Source of the DNA: Anaerolineales bacterium UBA3071
GTDB lineage: Bacteria > Chloroflexota > Anaerolineae > UBA3071
Direction of reading: 5' to 3'
DNA: 6,147 nucleotides
Assembly (NCBI GenBank): GCA_002366755.1
Contig: DFBV01000189.1
Span: forward strand, 745 to 6,891
Shown: in pieces, positions 1 through 5,064 of the stretch
How the letters are laid out: each line of letters starts with the position of its first letter
Numbering within the stretch: the stretch's first letter is position 1
Translations under genes and position numbers: made by a program
Notes under the pieces: model-generated
The model's database searches: none
Told to the model about the DNA's origin: nothing
Seen by the model: the letters and a program-made list of their open reading frames with translations, nothing else

Positions 1-1335
1 GCCGAGGTCGTCCTGGCCTACCTGAAGGGCCAGCCCCAGGCCGGACTGACCGAGGGCGATTTCCCCCAGACCACCGTCGAGCGCATCGCCTGGAAGGCCC
101 CCTTCCCCATCGTCCGCCACCACTTCGGCTTGCCGACGGTCGAGGCCACCCGCGAAGGGATCGCCCGCATCGCCGAAGCAAAGGTGTTGGACGTCGTCTC
201 CCTGGGCATTGACCAGGACGCCCAGGCTGACTTCTTCCACCCGGAGCGACAGGACCCGCGCCGCACGGGGGCGGGTGGCGTGCCGGTGCGCACCCCCGAC
301 GACTACCGCACCCTCTACGGTGCCAGCAGGCGCGGCAACTTCCCCCTCCTGCGCACCTACTCCGGCAGCGACGACTTCATCCGTTTGGCCGAGATGTACG
401 TGGAGACCATCCACATCGCCTGGTGCGCCATCCCCGTTTTCTGGTTCAACCTTATGGATGGCCGCGGCCCGTGGGATCTGGAGGACTCCATCCGCAAGCA
501 CCAGAAGGTGATGGCCTGGTATGGGAGACGGGGTATTCCGGTCGAACTGAACGAGCCGCACCACTGGGGCCTGCGCGATGCGCCGGACGTGATCTTCGTC
601 GTCTCGGCCTATCTCTCGGCCTACAACGCCCGCGCCTTCGGCGTGCGCGACTACATCGCTCAGATGATGTTCAACAGCCCGCCGGGCCTCTACGAGGCCA
701 TGGACCTGGCCAAGATGCTGGCTTGCCTGGAGATGACCGCGCCGCTGGCAGATTCCCCCTCCTCTATCGGGGGCGGGAGCCAGGGGGAGGGGTTCCGCAT
801 CTGGCGGCAGACGCGCACGGGACTTCTGAGTTACCCGCTGGACCCGGACGCGGCACGGGCTCACTTGGCAGCCAGCGTCTACCTGCAGATGGCGCTGCGG
901 CCCCACATCCTCCACGTCGTGGGCCACACCGAAGCCCACCACGCTGCCACCGCCGGCGACGTGATCGAAGCCTGCAAATTAGCCCGCCGCGCGGTCGAGA
1001 ACGCGCTCCGCGGCCAGCCGGACATGACCGCCGACCCCGCCGTCCAGCAGCGTAAAGAGGAACTGGTGCAGGAGGCTCAGGTGACACTGGAAGCCATCCG
1101 CGCCCTGGCCGGCCCGGACGTGGCCGACCCGCTCACCGACCCGGCCACCCTGGCGCAGTCGGTGAAGGCGGGCGTGCTGGACGCGCCCCACCTGCGCAAC
1201 AACCCCTTCGCTCGCGGGCAGATCGTCACCCGCATAGACCCGCGCGGCGCCTGCGTGGCGGTGGACCTGGCCACGGGACGGGCGCTTTCGGAAGAAGAGC
1301 GTTTCGCCGGCCTGGGGACCGGGCTTGGTGCGTAA
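1..1335 (+). CDS. B12-dependent mutase-like TIM-barrel protein (glutamate mutase epsilon / aminomutase type), 5'-truncated
   Basis: The reading frame is open from the first base (first codon Ala) to TAA at 1333-1335, so 444 residues are visible and the start lies outside the window. The TTG at 130 is an internal Leu codon, since uninterrupted coding continues upstream of it. No family signature is certain. The order of segments resembles the catalytic barrel of adenosylcobalamin-dependent glutamate mutase epsilon and ornithine/lysine aminomutases: a GGVPVRTPDDYR segment near residue 90, a hydrophobic strand with WCAIPVFWFN near 139-148, NEPHHWG near 184-190, a helical MALRPHILHVVGHTEAHHA stretch near 297-315, and a C-terminal GQIVTRIDPRGACVAVD ending like the mutase tail. 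I see no DxHxxG B12-binding motif, so the cobalamin domain would be on a separate subunit, perhaps upstream. Residues 251-265 are a Ser/Gly-rich stretch encoded by an apparent repeat insertion. An opine-type dehydrogenase follows 58 nt downstream, suggesting joint amino-acid metabolism. The substrate is unknown. It could be a different TIM-barrel family. Confidence 0.5.
   Translation, partial: AEVVLAYLKGQPQAGLTEGDFPQTTVERIAWKAPFPIVRHHFGLPTVEATREGIARIAEAKVLDVVSLGIDQDAQADFFHPERQDPRRTGAGGVPVRTPDDYRTLYGASRRGNFPLLRTYSGSDDFIRLAEMYVETIHIAWCAIPVFWFNLMDGRGPWDLEDSIRKHQKVMAWYGRRGIPVELNEPHHWGLRDAPDVIFVVSAYLSAYNARAFGVRDYIAQMMFNSPPGLYEAMDLAKMLACLEMTAPLADSPSSIGGGSQGEGFRIWRQTRTGLLSYPLDPDAARAHLAASVYLQMALRPHILHVVGHTEAHHAATAGDVIEACKLARRAVENALRGQPDMTADPAVQQRKEELVQEAQVTLEAIRALAGPDVADPLTDPATLAQSVKAGVLDAPHLRNNPFARGQIVTRIDPRGACVAVDLATGRALSEEERFAGLGTGLGA
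751..793. repeat. Palindromic C/G-rich REP-like element inside the coding sequence
   Basis: This is a 43-bp block with CCCCTCC at 756-762 facing GGAGGGG at 786-792 (7 bp), with a G-rich centre (CGGGGGCGGGAGCC). It is unlike the surrounding codons in composition and encodes a Ser/Gly stretch, DSPSSIGGGSQGEG, in frame without a stop. The reverse complement reads like intergenic palindromic repeats of the form CCCCTCCCCCTGGCTCCC that I recall from several high-G+C bacterial genomes. Copy number cannot be seen here because no second copy lies in the window. Confidence 0.5.
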
Positions 1336-1338
1336 TTC

Positions 1339-1374
1339 CCAATCTGCCAATCTACCAATTTACCAGTCTACCAG
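1339..1374. repeat. 8-bp tandem repeat array (CCAATCTA type)
   Basis: There are four consecutive octamers: CCAATCTG (1339-1346), CCAATCTA (1347-1354), CCAATTTA (1355-1362) and CCAGTCTA (1363-1370), followed by a partial CCAG. They fill the gap between the mutase-like gene and the dehydrogenase gene and end just before the latter's Shine-Dalgarno. Period and position are read directly; the role is unknown. Confidence 0.8.
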
Positions 1375-1393
1375 GTGAAAAAGGAGGGTCTGA

Positions 1394-2518
1394 ATGAACG
1401 AGAATACACGTTACACAGTCATCGGAGCCGGTCACGGCGGCAAGGCAATGGCGGCCCATCTGGCCCTGATGGGCTTTCCCGTCACACTGTACAACCGCAC
1501 GCCGGAGCACGTCGCCGCCATCAAGGCGCGAGGCGGGATCGAACTGGATAGTTACGAGGGAGGGCCGCACGGCTTTGGCCATCTTACCCTGGTCACGTCG
1601 GACATGGGGGAGGCACTGGAGCAGGCCGAGGTCATCATGGTCGTCGTGCCTTCCACGGGTCACACCGACATCGCCAGGGCTGTCGCCCCCCATCTGCGCG
1701 ACGGACAGATCGTGGTGCTCAATCCCGGGCGCACCGGCGGCGCTCTGGAGTTCGTCAAGGTGCTGAACGATAACGATTGCCAGGCTGAGGTCACCGTGGC
1801 CGAGGCGGAGACGCTGATCTACGCCAGCCGCTCCGAGGGTCCGGCTGGATCGCGCATCTTTCGTATCAAGAAGTCGATTCCGGTGGCGGCGCTGCCGGCC
1901 ACGCGCACGCCACGAGTGCTGGAGGCCCTGGGCTCGGCCTACCCCCAGTTAATTGACGGCGTGAGCGTGCTGCACACCAGCCTGAACAACATGGGGGCCA
2001 TCTTCCATCCCTCCCTCGCCCTGCTCAACGCTGGGCGCATCGAATCCACCGCCGGCGAGTTCCAGTTCTACATTGACGGCGTGACCCCCTCGGTGGCCCG
2101 CATCCTGGAGGCGCTGGATCGGGAGAGGGTGACGGTTGCTGCAGCAATGGGCATCCGCGCCCGGACGGGGATGGAGTGGTTGAGGATGGCTTACGATGCC
2201 AACGGCGCGACCCTGCACGAGGCGATTCACAACCAAGCCGGTTATCGGGGCATCAAGGCCCCCCCCACGCTGAACCACCGTTACATCACCGAGGACGTGC
2301 CCATGAGCCTGGTGCCCATTGCCGCGCTGGGACAGCGGTATGGCGTCTCCGTGCGGGGGATGGACAGCATCATCCGGCTGGCGTGCATCATTCACCAAAC
2401 CAACTACTGGCGGCGCGGGCGCACGCTGGACAAACTGGGCATCGAGGAGTTGAGCGTGGGCGAGGTGATGCGGTACGCGATGGAGGAGGGCGCTGAGTGG
2501 GGGTCTGCAGGAGGATAG
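1394..2518 (+). CDS. NAD(P)-dependent opine/octopine dehydrogenase family protein
   Basis: This 374-residue cytoplasmic oxidoreductase has the normal length for the octopine/nopaline dehydrogenase family. These enzymes reductively join an amino acid to a keto acid, or run the reverse reaction. The N-terminus is a Rossmann fold: VIGAGHGG at residues 9-16 is the dinucleotide-binding glycine loop, and LYNRTPE at 32-38 closes the second strand, with Arg35 placed where NADP preference is often decided. The C-terminal helical domain (from about residue 190) contains NNMGAIFHP at 198-206, in which His205 fits the catalytic histidine of the family. It also has YITEDVP at 297-303, a segment conserved in these enzymes. 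The ATG is well supported by AAGGAGG at 1381-1387, 6 nt upstream. It probably shares an operon with the mutase-like gene 58 nt before it. The true substrate pair is unknown, and members of this family outside opine catabolism are common. Confidence 0.85.
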   Translation: MNENTRYTVIGAGHGGKAMAAHLALMGFPVTLYNRTPEHVAAIKARGGIELDSYEGGPHGFGHLTLVTSDMGEALEQAEVIMVVVPSTGHTDIARAVAPHLRDGQIVVLNPGRTGGALEFVKVLNDNDCQAEVTVAEAETLIYASRSEGPAGSRIFRIKKSIPVAALPATRTPRVLEALGSAYPQLIDGVSVLHTSLNNMGAIFHPSLALLNAGRIESTAGEFQFYIDGVTPSVARILEALDRERVTVAAAMGIRARTGMEWLRMAYDANGATLHEAIHNQAGYRGIKAPPTLNHRYITEDVPMSLVPIAALGQRYGVSVRGMDSIIRLACIIHQTNYWRRGRTLDKLGIEELSVGEVMRYAMEEGAEWGSAGG

Positions 2519-2583
2519 CGGTAGGGACATGAGGTGGCTAGGGCACGGCGCAGATGGGACAGATGCTGGCGGAGTTGTAAGAC

Positions 2584-2612
2584 TTGCAGGTTTCACTTGT
2601 TCGTGCTAGAAT
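2584..2612 (+). promoter_or_regulatory. Sigma70-like promoter with extended -10 for the toxin-antitoxin module
   Basis: TTGCAG (2584-2589) and TAGAAT (2607-2612) are separated by exactly 17 bp, and TG at 2604-2605 gives an extended -10 (TGCTAGAAT). The predicted transcription start near 2619 lies just before the in-frame ATG at 2622. That supports starting translation at 2661, where a Shine-Dalgarno is present. Confidence 0.6.
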
Positions 2613-2660
2613 AAACAGGCGATGGCTGGGAGGAAACCAGGTGAGACCAGGGGAAAGACG

Positions 2661-2954
2661 ATGACTTTGGAAGAGATTATCCAGGATTTGCACGCCCTTG
2701 AAGCGCGAATACGAGCGTACGAGCGCAAGTACGGGGTTACCTCAAAGGATTTCTACGAGTTGTACCGCCAGGGCCTGTTGGACGACGACGGCTTCGCGCA
2801 GACAACGGAGTTCACTCGCTGGGCCAGTTCGTACGAGATGAAGCTGGAACGGGAAGCAGACTTCGAGAGAATGAGCAGTGCTTTTCTCCAATCCTTGCGT
2901 CAGGAGGCTGCTGACCGTCCACTCCGCCTCACGCCCAACCCGCAACTGGCCTGA
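2661..2954 (+). CDS. Putative antitoxin of a TumE-type toxin-antitoxin pair
   Basis: This small acidic protein of 97 residues is predicted to be largely helical. Residues 1-24 (MTLEEIIQDLHALEARIRAY and following) look like an amphipathic or coiled-coil helix. They are followed by GVTSKDFYELYRQGLL and FTRWASSYEMKLE, a pattern I associate with short proteins encoded directly before DUF6516/TumE toxins. By position it should bind and neutralise the toxin encoded 5 nt downstream, and perhaps repress the promoter at 2584-2612. No clear DNA-binding motif is visible. I chose ATG 2661 because AGGGGAAA at 2650-2656 sits about 4 nt upstream. The alternative in-frame ATG at 2622 would begin only about 3 nt after the predicted transcription start. 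Local G+C is lower than in the flanking metabolic genes, consistent with a transferred module. The antitoxin role rests mainly on context. Confidence 0.65.
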   Translation: MTLEEIIQDLHALEARIRAYERKYGVTSKDFYELYRQGLLDDDGFAQTTEFTRWASSYEMKLEREADFERMSSAFLQSLRQEAADRPLRLTPNPQLA

Positions 2955-2959
2955 ACTCG

Positions 2960-3376
2960 ATGCTTCCCTCTCTCGCCGACTACGAACGGCTGGTTTACTC
3001 TCTGCAGGACAGGTTCTCGTCGATTCGCCATTCTGCCCTTGTGGTCATCCGGCATGGTCCAGCCTTCGCTGAAGTCACGGGCACCATCAAGTTTGACGAT
3101 GATATTACCCTGACAGTCTGGGAGGACCTCAACTTTGCCCGCAATGTCATTCAAAGCTACAGCTATGCTGTAGATCGAGGTGGTGAGCGTCTCTACTGGT
3201 ACGATCCCCAGCCCCATCCGAACGATCCTACTCTCGCCAGCACACAGCCTCACCACAAACACATTCCTCCAAACATCAAACGAAATCGCGTCCCTGCACC
3301 TGGCCTGAGTTTCGACAGTCCAAACCTACTCTATCTGATCGAGGAGATTGAGCGCCGACTACTACGCCCGCCTTGA
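2960..3376 (+). CDS. tumE: TumE-like toxin (DUF6516 family)
   Basis: This 138-residue protein is probably the toxin of a type II toxin-antitoxin pair. The N-terminal part alternates strands and helices (VYSLQDRFSSIRHSALVVI, then GTIKFDDDITLTVWEDL). The most family-typical part is residues 80-117: WYDPQPHPNDP, LASTQPHHKHIPPNIK and NRVPAPG. It is rich in His (86, 98, 99, 101), followed by FDSPNLLYLIEEIERRL at the end. This matches the pattern I recall for TumE/DUF6516 proteins at about the same length. The biochemical target is not something I can state from sequence. The ATG lies 5 nt after the antitoxin stop (TGA 2952-2954) without a clear Shine-Dalgarno, which suggests translational coupling and keeps toxin output tied to antitoxin. 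The frame is intact, so the module may be functional. Confidence 0.7.
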   Translation: MLPSLADYERLVYSLQDRFSSIRHSALVVIRHGPAFAEVTGTIKFDDDITLTVWEDLNFARNVIQSYSYAVDRGGERLYWYDPQPHPNDPTLASTQPHHKHIPPNIKRNRVPAPGLSFDSPNLLYLIEEIERRLLRPP

Positions 3377-3426
3377 CCTAGATCAGATGCAACACGCCCA
3401 GAGCCCAAAGATCAGGGCGCGACCAC

Positions 3427-3783
3427 ATGAATCAGCTAGGCCCCATCGTTGCGGGAAGACAGTTGCGGGTGTTCGTACACCGCATAAGCAAGAATGAGAG
3501 GAGCCAAGCACCCACGGCCAAGTATGTAGTAGTTCACACTCCTGTGGCGGAGGAAGCGACCCAGGATACGTTGTTCAAAGCCGTGCAGGCCGTCTCCATG
3601 GCCGATGCGCCGGACACGGAATGGCTCGGCAGCTGGCTCGCGGTGGATGCTAGCAAGATGTTCTGCCTCTGGGATGCCCCCGATGAGGATGCCATCCGCG
3701 CAGCATTGGGAGAGGTACTGAAGATAGCTCCTATTGAGGCGATGTACGAGGTAGTGGAACTCAATCCGAAGGACTTCCGGTAG
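3427..3783 (+). CDS. Small DUF4242-like (nickel-binding-family-like) alpha/beta protein
   Basis: This 118-residue soluble protein has no signal peptide or membrane segment. The core from residue 31 on (AKYVVVHTPVAEE, then WLGSWLAVDASKMFCLWDAPDEDAIRAAL, then PIEAMYEVVELNP) has the strand-helix-strand-strand-helix-strand order of a ferredoxin-like fold. It resembles DUF4242 / SCO4226-type proteins, in which a similar WVQSYVTDDKIYCVYIAPDEEAIREH segment occurs. The first 30 residues (basic, RQLRVFVHRISKNERSQAPT) are extra relative to that core, so the start may lie further in, at TTG 3463 or GTG 3469. ATG 3427 has only a weak AGGGCG upstream. It sits 50 nt after the toxin gene and 43 nt before a MoaD-like gene and may share a transcript with either. 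No function is proposed, and the family link is a resemblance only. Confidence 0.6.
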   Translation: MNQLGPIVAGRQLRVFVHRISKNERSQAPTAKYVVVHTPVAEEATQDTLFKAVQAVSMADAPDTEWLGSWLAVDASKMFCLWDAPDEDAIRAALGEVLKIAPIEAMYEVVELNPKDFR

Positions 3784-3826
3784 GAGTGGGGAACTTCTCA
3801 CCAGTCAACCTGACCGGTGCGGGCCA

Positions 3827-4108
3827 GTGCCGAGCATTGTCGTTGGTCCGCGTCTGTCCGTGCCTGTTCGCGCCTTCATCGCTAAGCTCTTTGCCACCTT
3901 GCGCCGCTATCAGCCTGAGCTGAAGATCGGCGAGGCTTTGCCGGTGAACCTGTCAGATGGTGCCACCGTGGAGCGATTGATCCGGCAGTTGCGGCTGCCC
4001 GCCGACAAGGTCAAGGTCGTTTTCGTCAACGGCATCATCCGGCTGGAGGATCACGTCCTCTCTGACGGCGATGAGGTAGGCATCTTCCCGCCTGTGGGTG
4101 GCGGCTGA
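3827..4108 (+). CDS. MoaD/ThiS-family sulfur carrier protein with Gly-Gly tail
   Basis: This is a ubiquitin-fold small sulfur carrier. The body reads FIAKLFATLRRYQPEL (strand and helix), GATVERLIRQLRLPADKVKVVFVNGII, then DGDEVGIFPPVGGG at the C-terminus. The terminal Gly-Gly is the residue pair that is adenylated by a MoeB/ThiF-type enzyme and carries the thiocarboxylate. In MoaD proteins this sulfur builds the dithiolene of molybdopterin or tungstopterin. The context, with an AOR gene downstream, favours pterin cofactor synthesis over thiamine. From GTG 3827 the product is 93 residues, while typical relatives begin near VRAFIAKLF. GTG 3860 would give 82 residues and may be the real start; neither has a clear Shine-Dalgarno. 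The family call is firm and the start is uncertain. Confidence 0.85.
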   Translation: MPSIVVGPRLSVPVRAFIAKLFATLRRYQPELKIGEALPVNLSDGATVERLIRQLRLPADKVKVVFVNGIIRLEDHVLSDGDEVGIFPPVGGG

Positions 4109-4130
4109 GGCGCGGTTGGACACCGTTGCA

Positions 4131-4263
4131 GGTTCGAAGGTTCCAGATTTCAGGTTCGGAGTTCAGCGCTGCTAAACACCGAACGCCGAACTTCCCTTGT
4201 TTCCTTGTTTCCTTGTCTACTTGTTTCCTTGTTTCCTTGTTTCCTTGTTCTGAACCTTGAACC
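4131..4263. repeat. Repeat island with imperfect terminal inverted repeats
   Basis: The left end GGTTCGAAGGTTCCAG (4131-4146) matches the reverse complement of the right end CTGAACCTTGAACC (4250-4263) except for two extra bases (G and C). Between the ends lie more degenerate GGTTC/GAAC units (4153-4165, 4178-4190) and an 8-bp array. The island lies between the two MoaD-like genes and has no credible ORF. It could be a small non-autonomous element or simply octamer-type repeat accretion. Confidence 0.5.
4197..4250. repeat. 8-bp tandem repeat array (TTGTTTCC)6
   Basis: Six octamer units occupy 4197-4244: TTGTTTCC at 4197, 4205, 4221, 4229 and 4237, with one variant, TTGTCTAC, at 4213. A partial TTGTTC follows at 4245-4250. 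There are no spacers, so it is not a CRISPR. Its period equals that of the array at 1339-1374 although the unit sequence differs. It could cause slippage length variation. Confidence 0.9.
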
Positions 4264-4323
4264 CCGCGTACGCGTAGGCAGTGCCGAATCGTTGTGTTGT
4301 CCTTTGAAAATGGAGTCAAGAAG

Positions 4324-4698
4324 ATGATCAAACTGGAAATATGGCTGTACGGCTCCCTGGCGCGCTATGCTGGCGACCAAAGCCAAGGGAGCTACGCTCA
4401 ACTGCACCTGGAAATGGCCGAAGGGACGACGGTGGGCGAGCTATTGGCGCGGCTGGGCCTGCCTGCGGAGGAAAGAGGCATCACCTTCGTCAACGGCAAT
4501 CTGGCCGCACTGCCCGGCCTGGACGCCGACCTTGACCTGACGTTGTACGATGGCGACCGAGTGGGTATCTCCCATCGCCGGAGCATGTGGCCGTTCCAGT
4601 ATCGCTTTGGCGCCCACATGACCTCCCGACTCCAAGAGACGTTCCACCAGCGACAGGACCGAGGGGTGCATCACGCGTACACGGAGCCAGACAAGTAG
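4324..4698 (+). CDS. MoaD-like protein lacking the Gly-Gly tail, with a C-terminal extension
   Basis: This 124-residue protein has an N-terminal half that is a MoaD/ThiS ubiquitin fold: IKLEIWLYGSLARYAG at 2-17, GTTVGELLARLGLP at 34-47, GITFVNGNL at 52-60, and LYDGDRVGI at 74-82. Where the carrier tail FPPVGGG should follow, it continues as SHRRSMWPFQYRFGAHMTSRLQ and a basic His-rich end. I associate the SMWPFQYRFGA segment with MoaD-like proteins encoded next to AOR genes. Without the terminal Gly-Gly it cannot act as a classical sulfur carrier unless the end is processed. A structural or chaperone-like role for the downstream oxidoreductase is a reasonable inference. ATG 4324 has GGAG at 4312-4315, 8 nt upstream. 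GTG 4294 is in frame, but that Shine-Dalgarno would then lie inside the gene. Confidence 0.8.
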   Translation: MIKLEIWLYGSLARYAGDQSQGSYAQLHLEMAEGTTVGELLARLGLPAEERGITFVNGNLAALPGLDADLDLTLYDGDRVGISHRRSMWPFQYRFGAHMTSRLQETFHQRQDRGVHHAYTEPDK

Positions 4699-4733
4699 CC
4701 TGCCCGCCAACCGCTGACAGGGGGATCAGAGAC

Positions 4734-4762
4734 TTGACAAATGGACACATGTGGCGTATCAT
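4734..4762 (+). promoter_or_regulatory. Strong sigma70-like promoter for the AOR transcript
   Basis: A perfect TTGACA (4734-4739) and TATCAT (4757-4762) are separated by 17 bp. The transcript would start near 4769, 35 nt after the MoaD-like stop region and about 296 nt before the AOR start codon. The AOR gene therefore has its own long leader. Confidence 0.7.
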
Positions 4763-4783
4763 GATCTAGGAAAATCACATAGC

Positions 4784-4924
4784 CCTCCGACTCATCCTGC
4801 TCCCTCCGGGACAGATGAGCGATAAGGTGTGGGGAGCAATCCCTATGCCCGCCGTGTTCGCAAAGGAGGCAGACTTCTCGCCTGTACCGTTGGCTATCGG
4901 AACAGCCAACCAGGAAGGCGGAGG
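4784..4924 (+). promoter_or_regulatory. Structured leader RNA, candidate Moco/Tuco-type riboswitch
   Basis: A closing stem joins CCTCCG (4784-4789) to CGGAGG (4919-4924). Inside it are four hairpins. The first is CTCATC 4791-4796 with GATGAG 4814-4819, topped by TCCC/GGGA (4801-4804/4808-4811). The second is a 10-bp stem (4826-4835/4840-4849, including three G-U pairs) capped by a GCAA tetraloop, a GNRA loop. The third is short, AGGC/GCCT (4867-4870/4880-4883). The fourth is a perfect 7-bp stem, GTTGGCT/AGCCAAC (4889-4895/4904-4910). A closed multi-stem shape with a GNRA loop, placed in the leader of a tungsten/molybdenum-pterin enzyme gene, fits the Moco RNA class. That class is known upstream of Moco and tungsten-cofactor genes. 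I could not compare it with the family's consensus bases. It may be another RNA class. Confidence 0.55.
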
Positions 4925-4943
4925 CATGCCTCTTTTGCGTTTG

Positions 4944-4968
4944 AACCACAAAGTGGAAGGAGGTGGTT
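4944..4968 (+). promoter_or_regulatory. Mutually exclusive hairpins around a perfect Shine-Dalgarno
   Basis: CCAC (4946-4949) can pair with GTGG (4953-4956), leaving the Shine-Dalgarno AAGGAGGT (4957-4964) free. Alternatively AACCAC (4944-4949) can pair with GTGGTT (4963-4968), trapping the end of that Shine-Dalgarno and holding the rest in a loop. This is the kind of element expected in an expression platform after the structured leader. Confidence 0.4.
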
Positions 4969-4974
4969 ACAGCC

Positions 4975-5040
4975 GTGGAACATGCTTTCCCCAGCGTCCT
5001 GAGTGTTGTCCCGCGAATGTGGGACACAGCATTTCTGTAA
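4975..5040 (+). CDS. Possible 21-residue leader peptide upstream of AOR
   Basis: A GTG start at 4975 follows the perfect Shine-Dalgarno AAGGAGGT (4957-4964) by 10 nt and opens a 22-codon frame to TAA at 5038-5040. It ends 24 nt before the AOR ATG. The peptide begins MEHAFPSVL and ends WDTAFL. It is mildly hydrophobic and shows no run of one amino acid that would mark a classical attenuator. It overlaps the hairpin at 5007-5026, so ribosomes translating it would disrupt that stem. No family is recognised. The Shine-Dalgarno may be fortuitous. Confidence 0.35.
   Translation: MEHAFPSVLSVVPRMWDTAFL
5007..5026 (+). promoter_or_regulatory. Hairpin just upstream of the AOR ribosome-binding site
   Basis: TGTCCCGC (5007-5014) pairs with GTGGGACA (5019-5026) over 8 positions including one G-U, with a GAAT loop. 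An outer ATGCT/AGCAT pairing (4982-4986/5028-5032) could close a larger arm. The following bases (ATTTCTG) are not a good U-run, so it is a weak terminator candidate at best. It may instead act on translation of the leader ORF or of AOR. Confidence 0.4.
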
Positions 5041-5064
5041 TTCAGATTTGGGAGGTAAATCAAG

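Noticed and set aside
2519..2583. Search for a terminator after the dehydrogenase gene
   Set aside because: No stem with a following U-run is visible, and nothing else recognisable lies in this gap before the promoter.
1949..2596. 215-codon open frame on the minus strand
   Set aside because: It is antisense to the conserved C-terminal domain of the opine-type dehydrogenase, and the protein is low-complexity with no recognisable motif.
2622..2660. 13-codon N-terminal extension of the antitoxin from ATG 2622
   Set aside because: The predicted transcription start is near 2619, leaving almost no leader, and a Shine-Dalgarno favours ATG 2661.
3374..3385. Imperfect 12-bp palindrome TGACCTAGATCA at the toxin stop codon
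   Set aside because: It has two mismatched half-site positions and no second copy at a promoter, so it is easily due to chance.
4197..4250. CRISPR-like repetitiveness
   Set aside because: Units are 8 bp and contiguous with no spacers, and no cas gene is present, so it is a simple tandem array.
4699..4724. Possible terminator after the second MoaD-like gene (CCTG/CAGG)
   Set aside because: The stem is only 4 bp with a long loop and no U-run.
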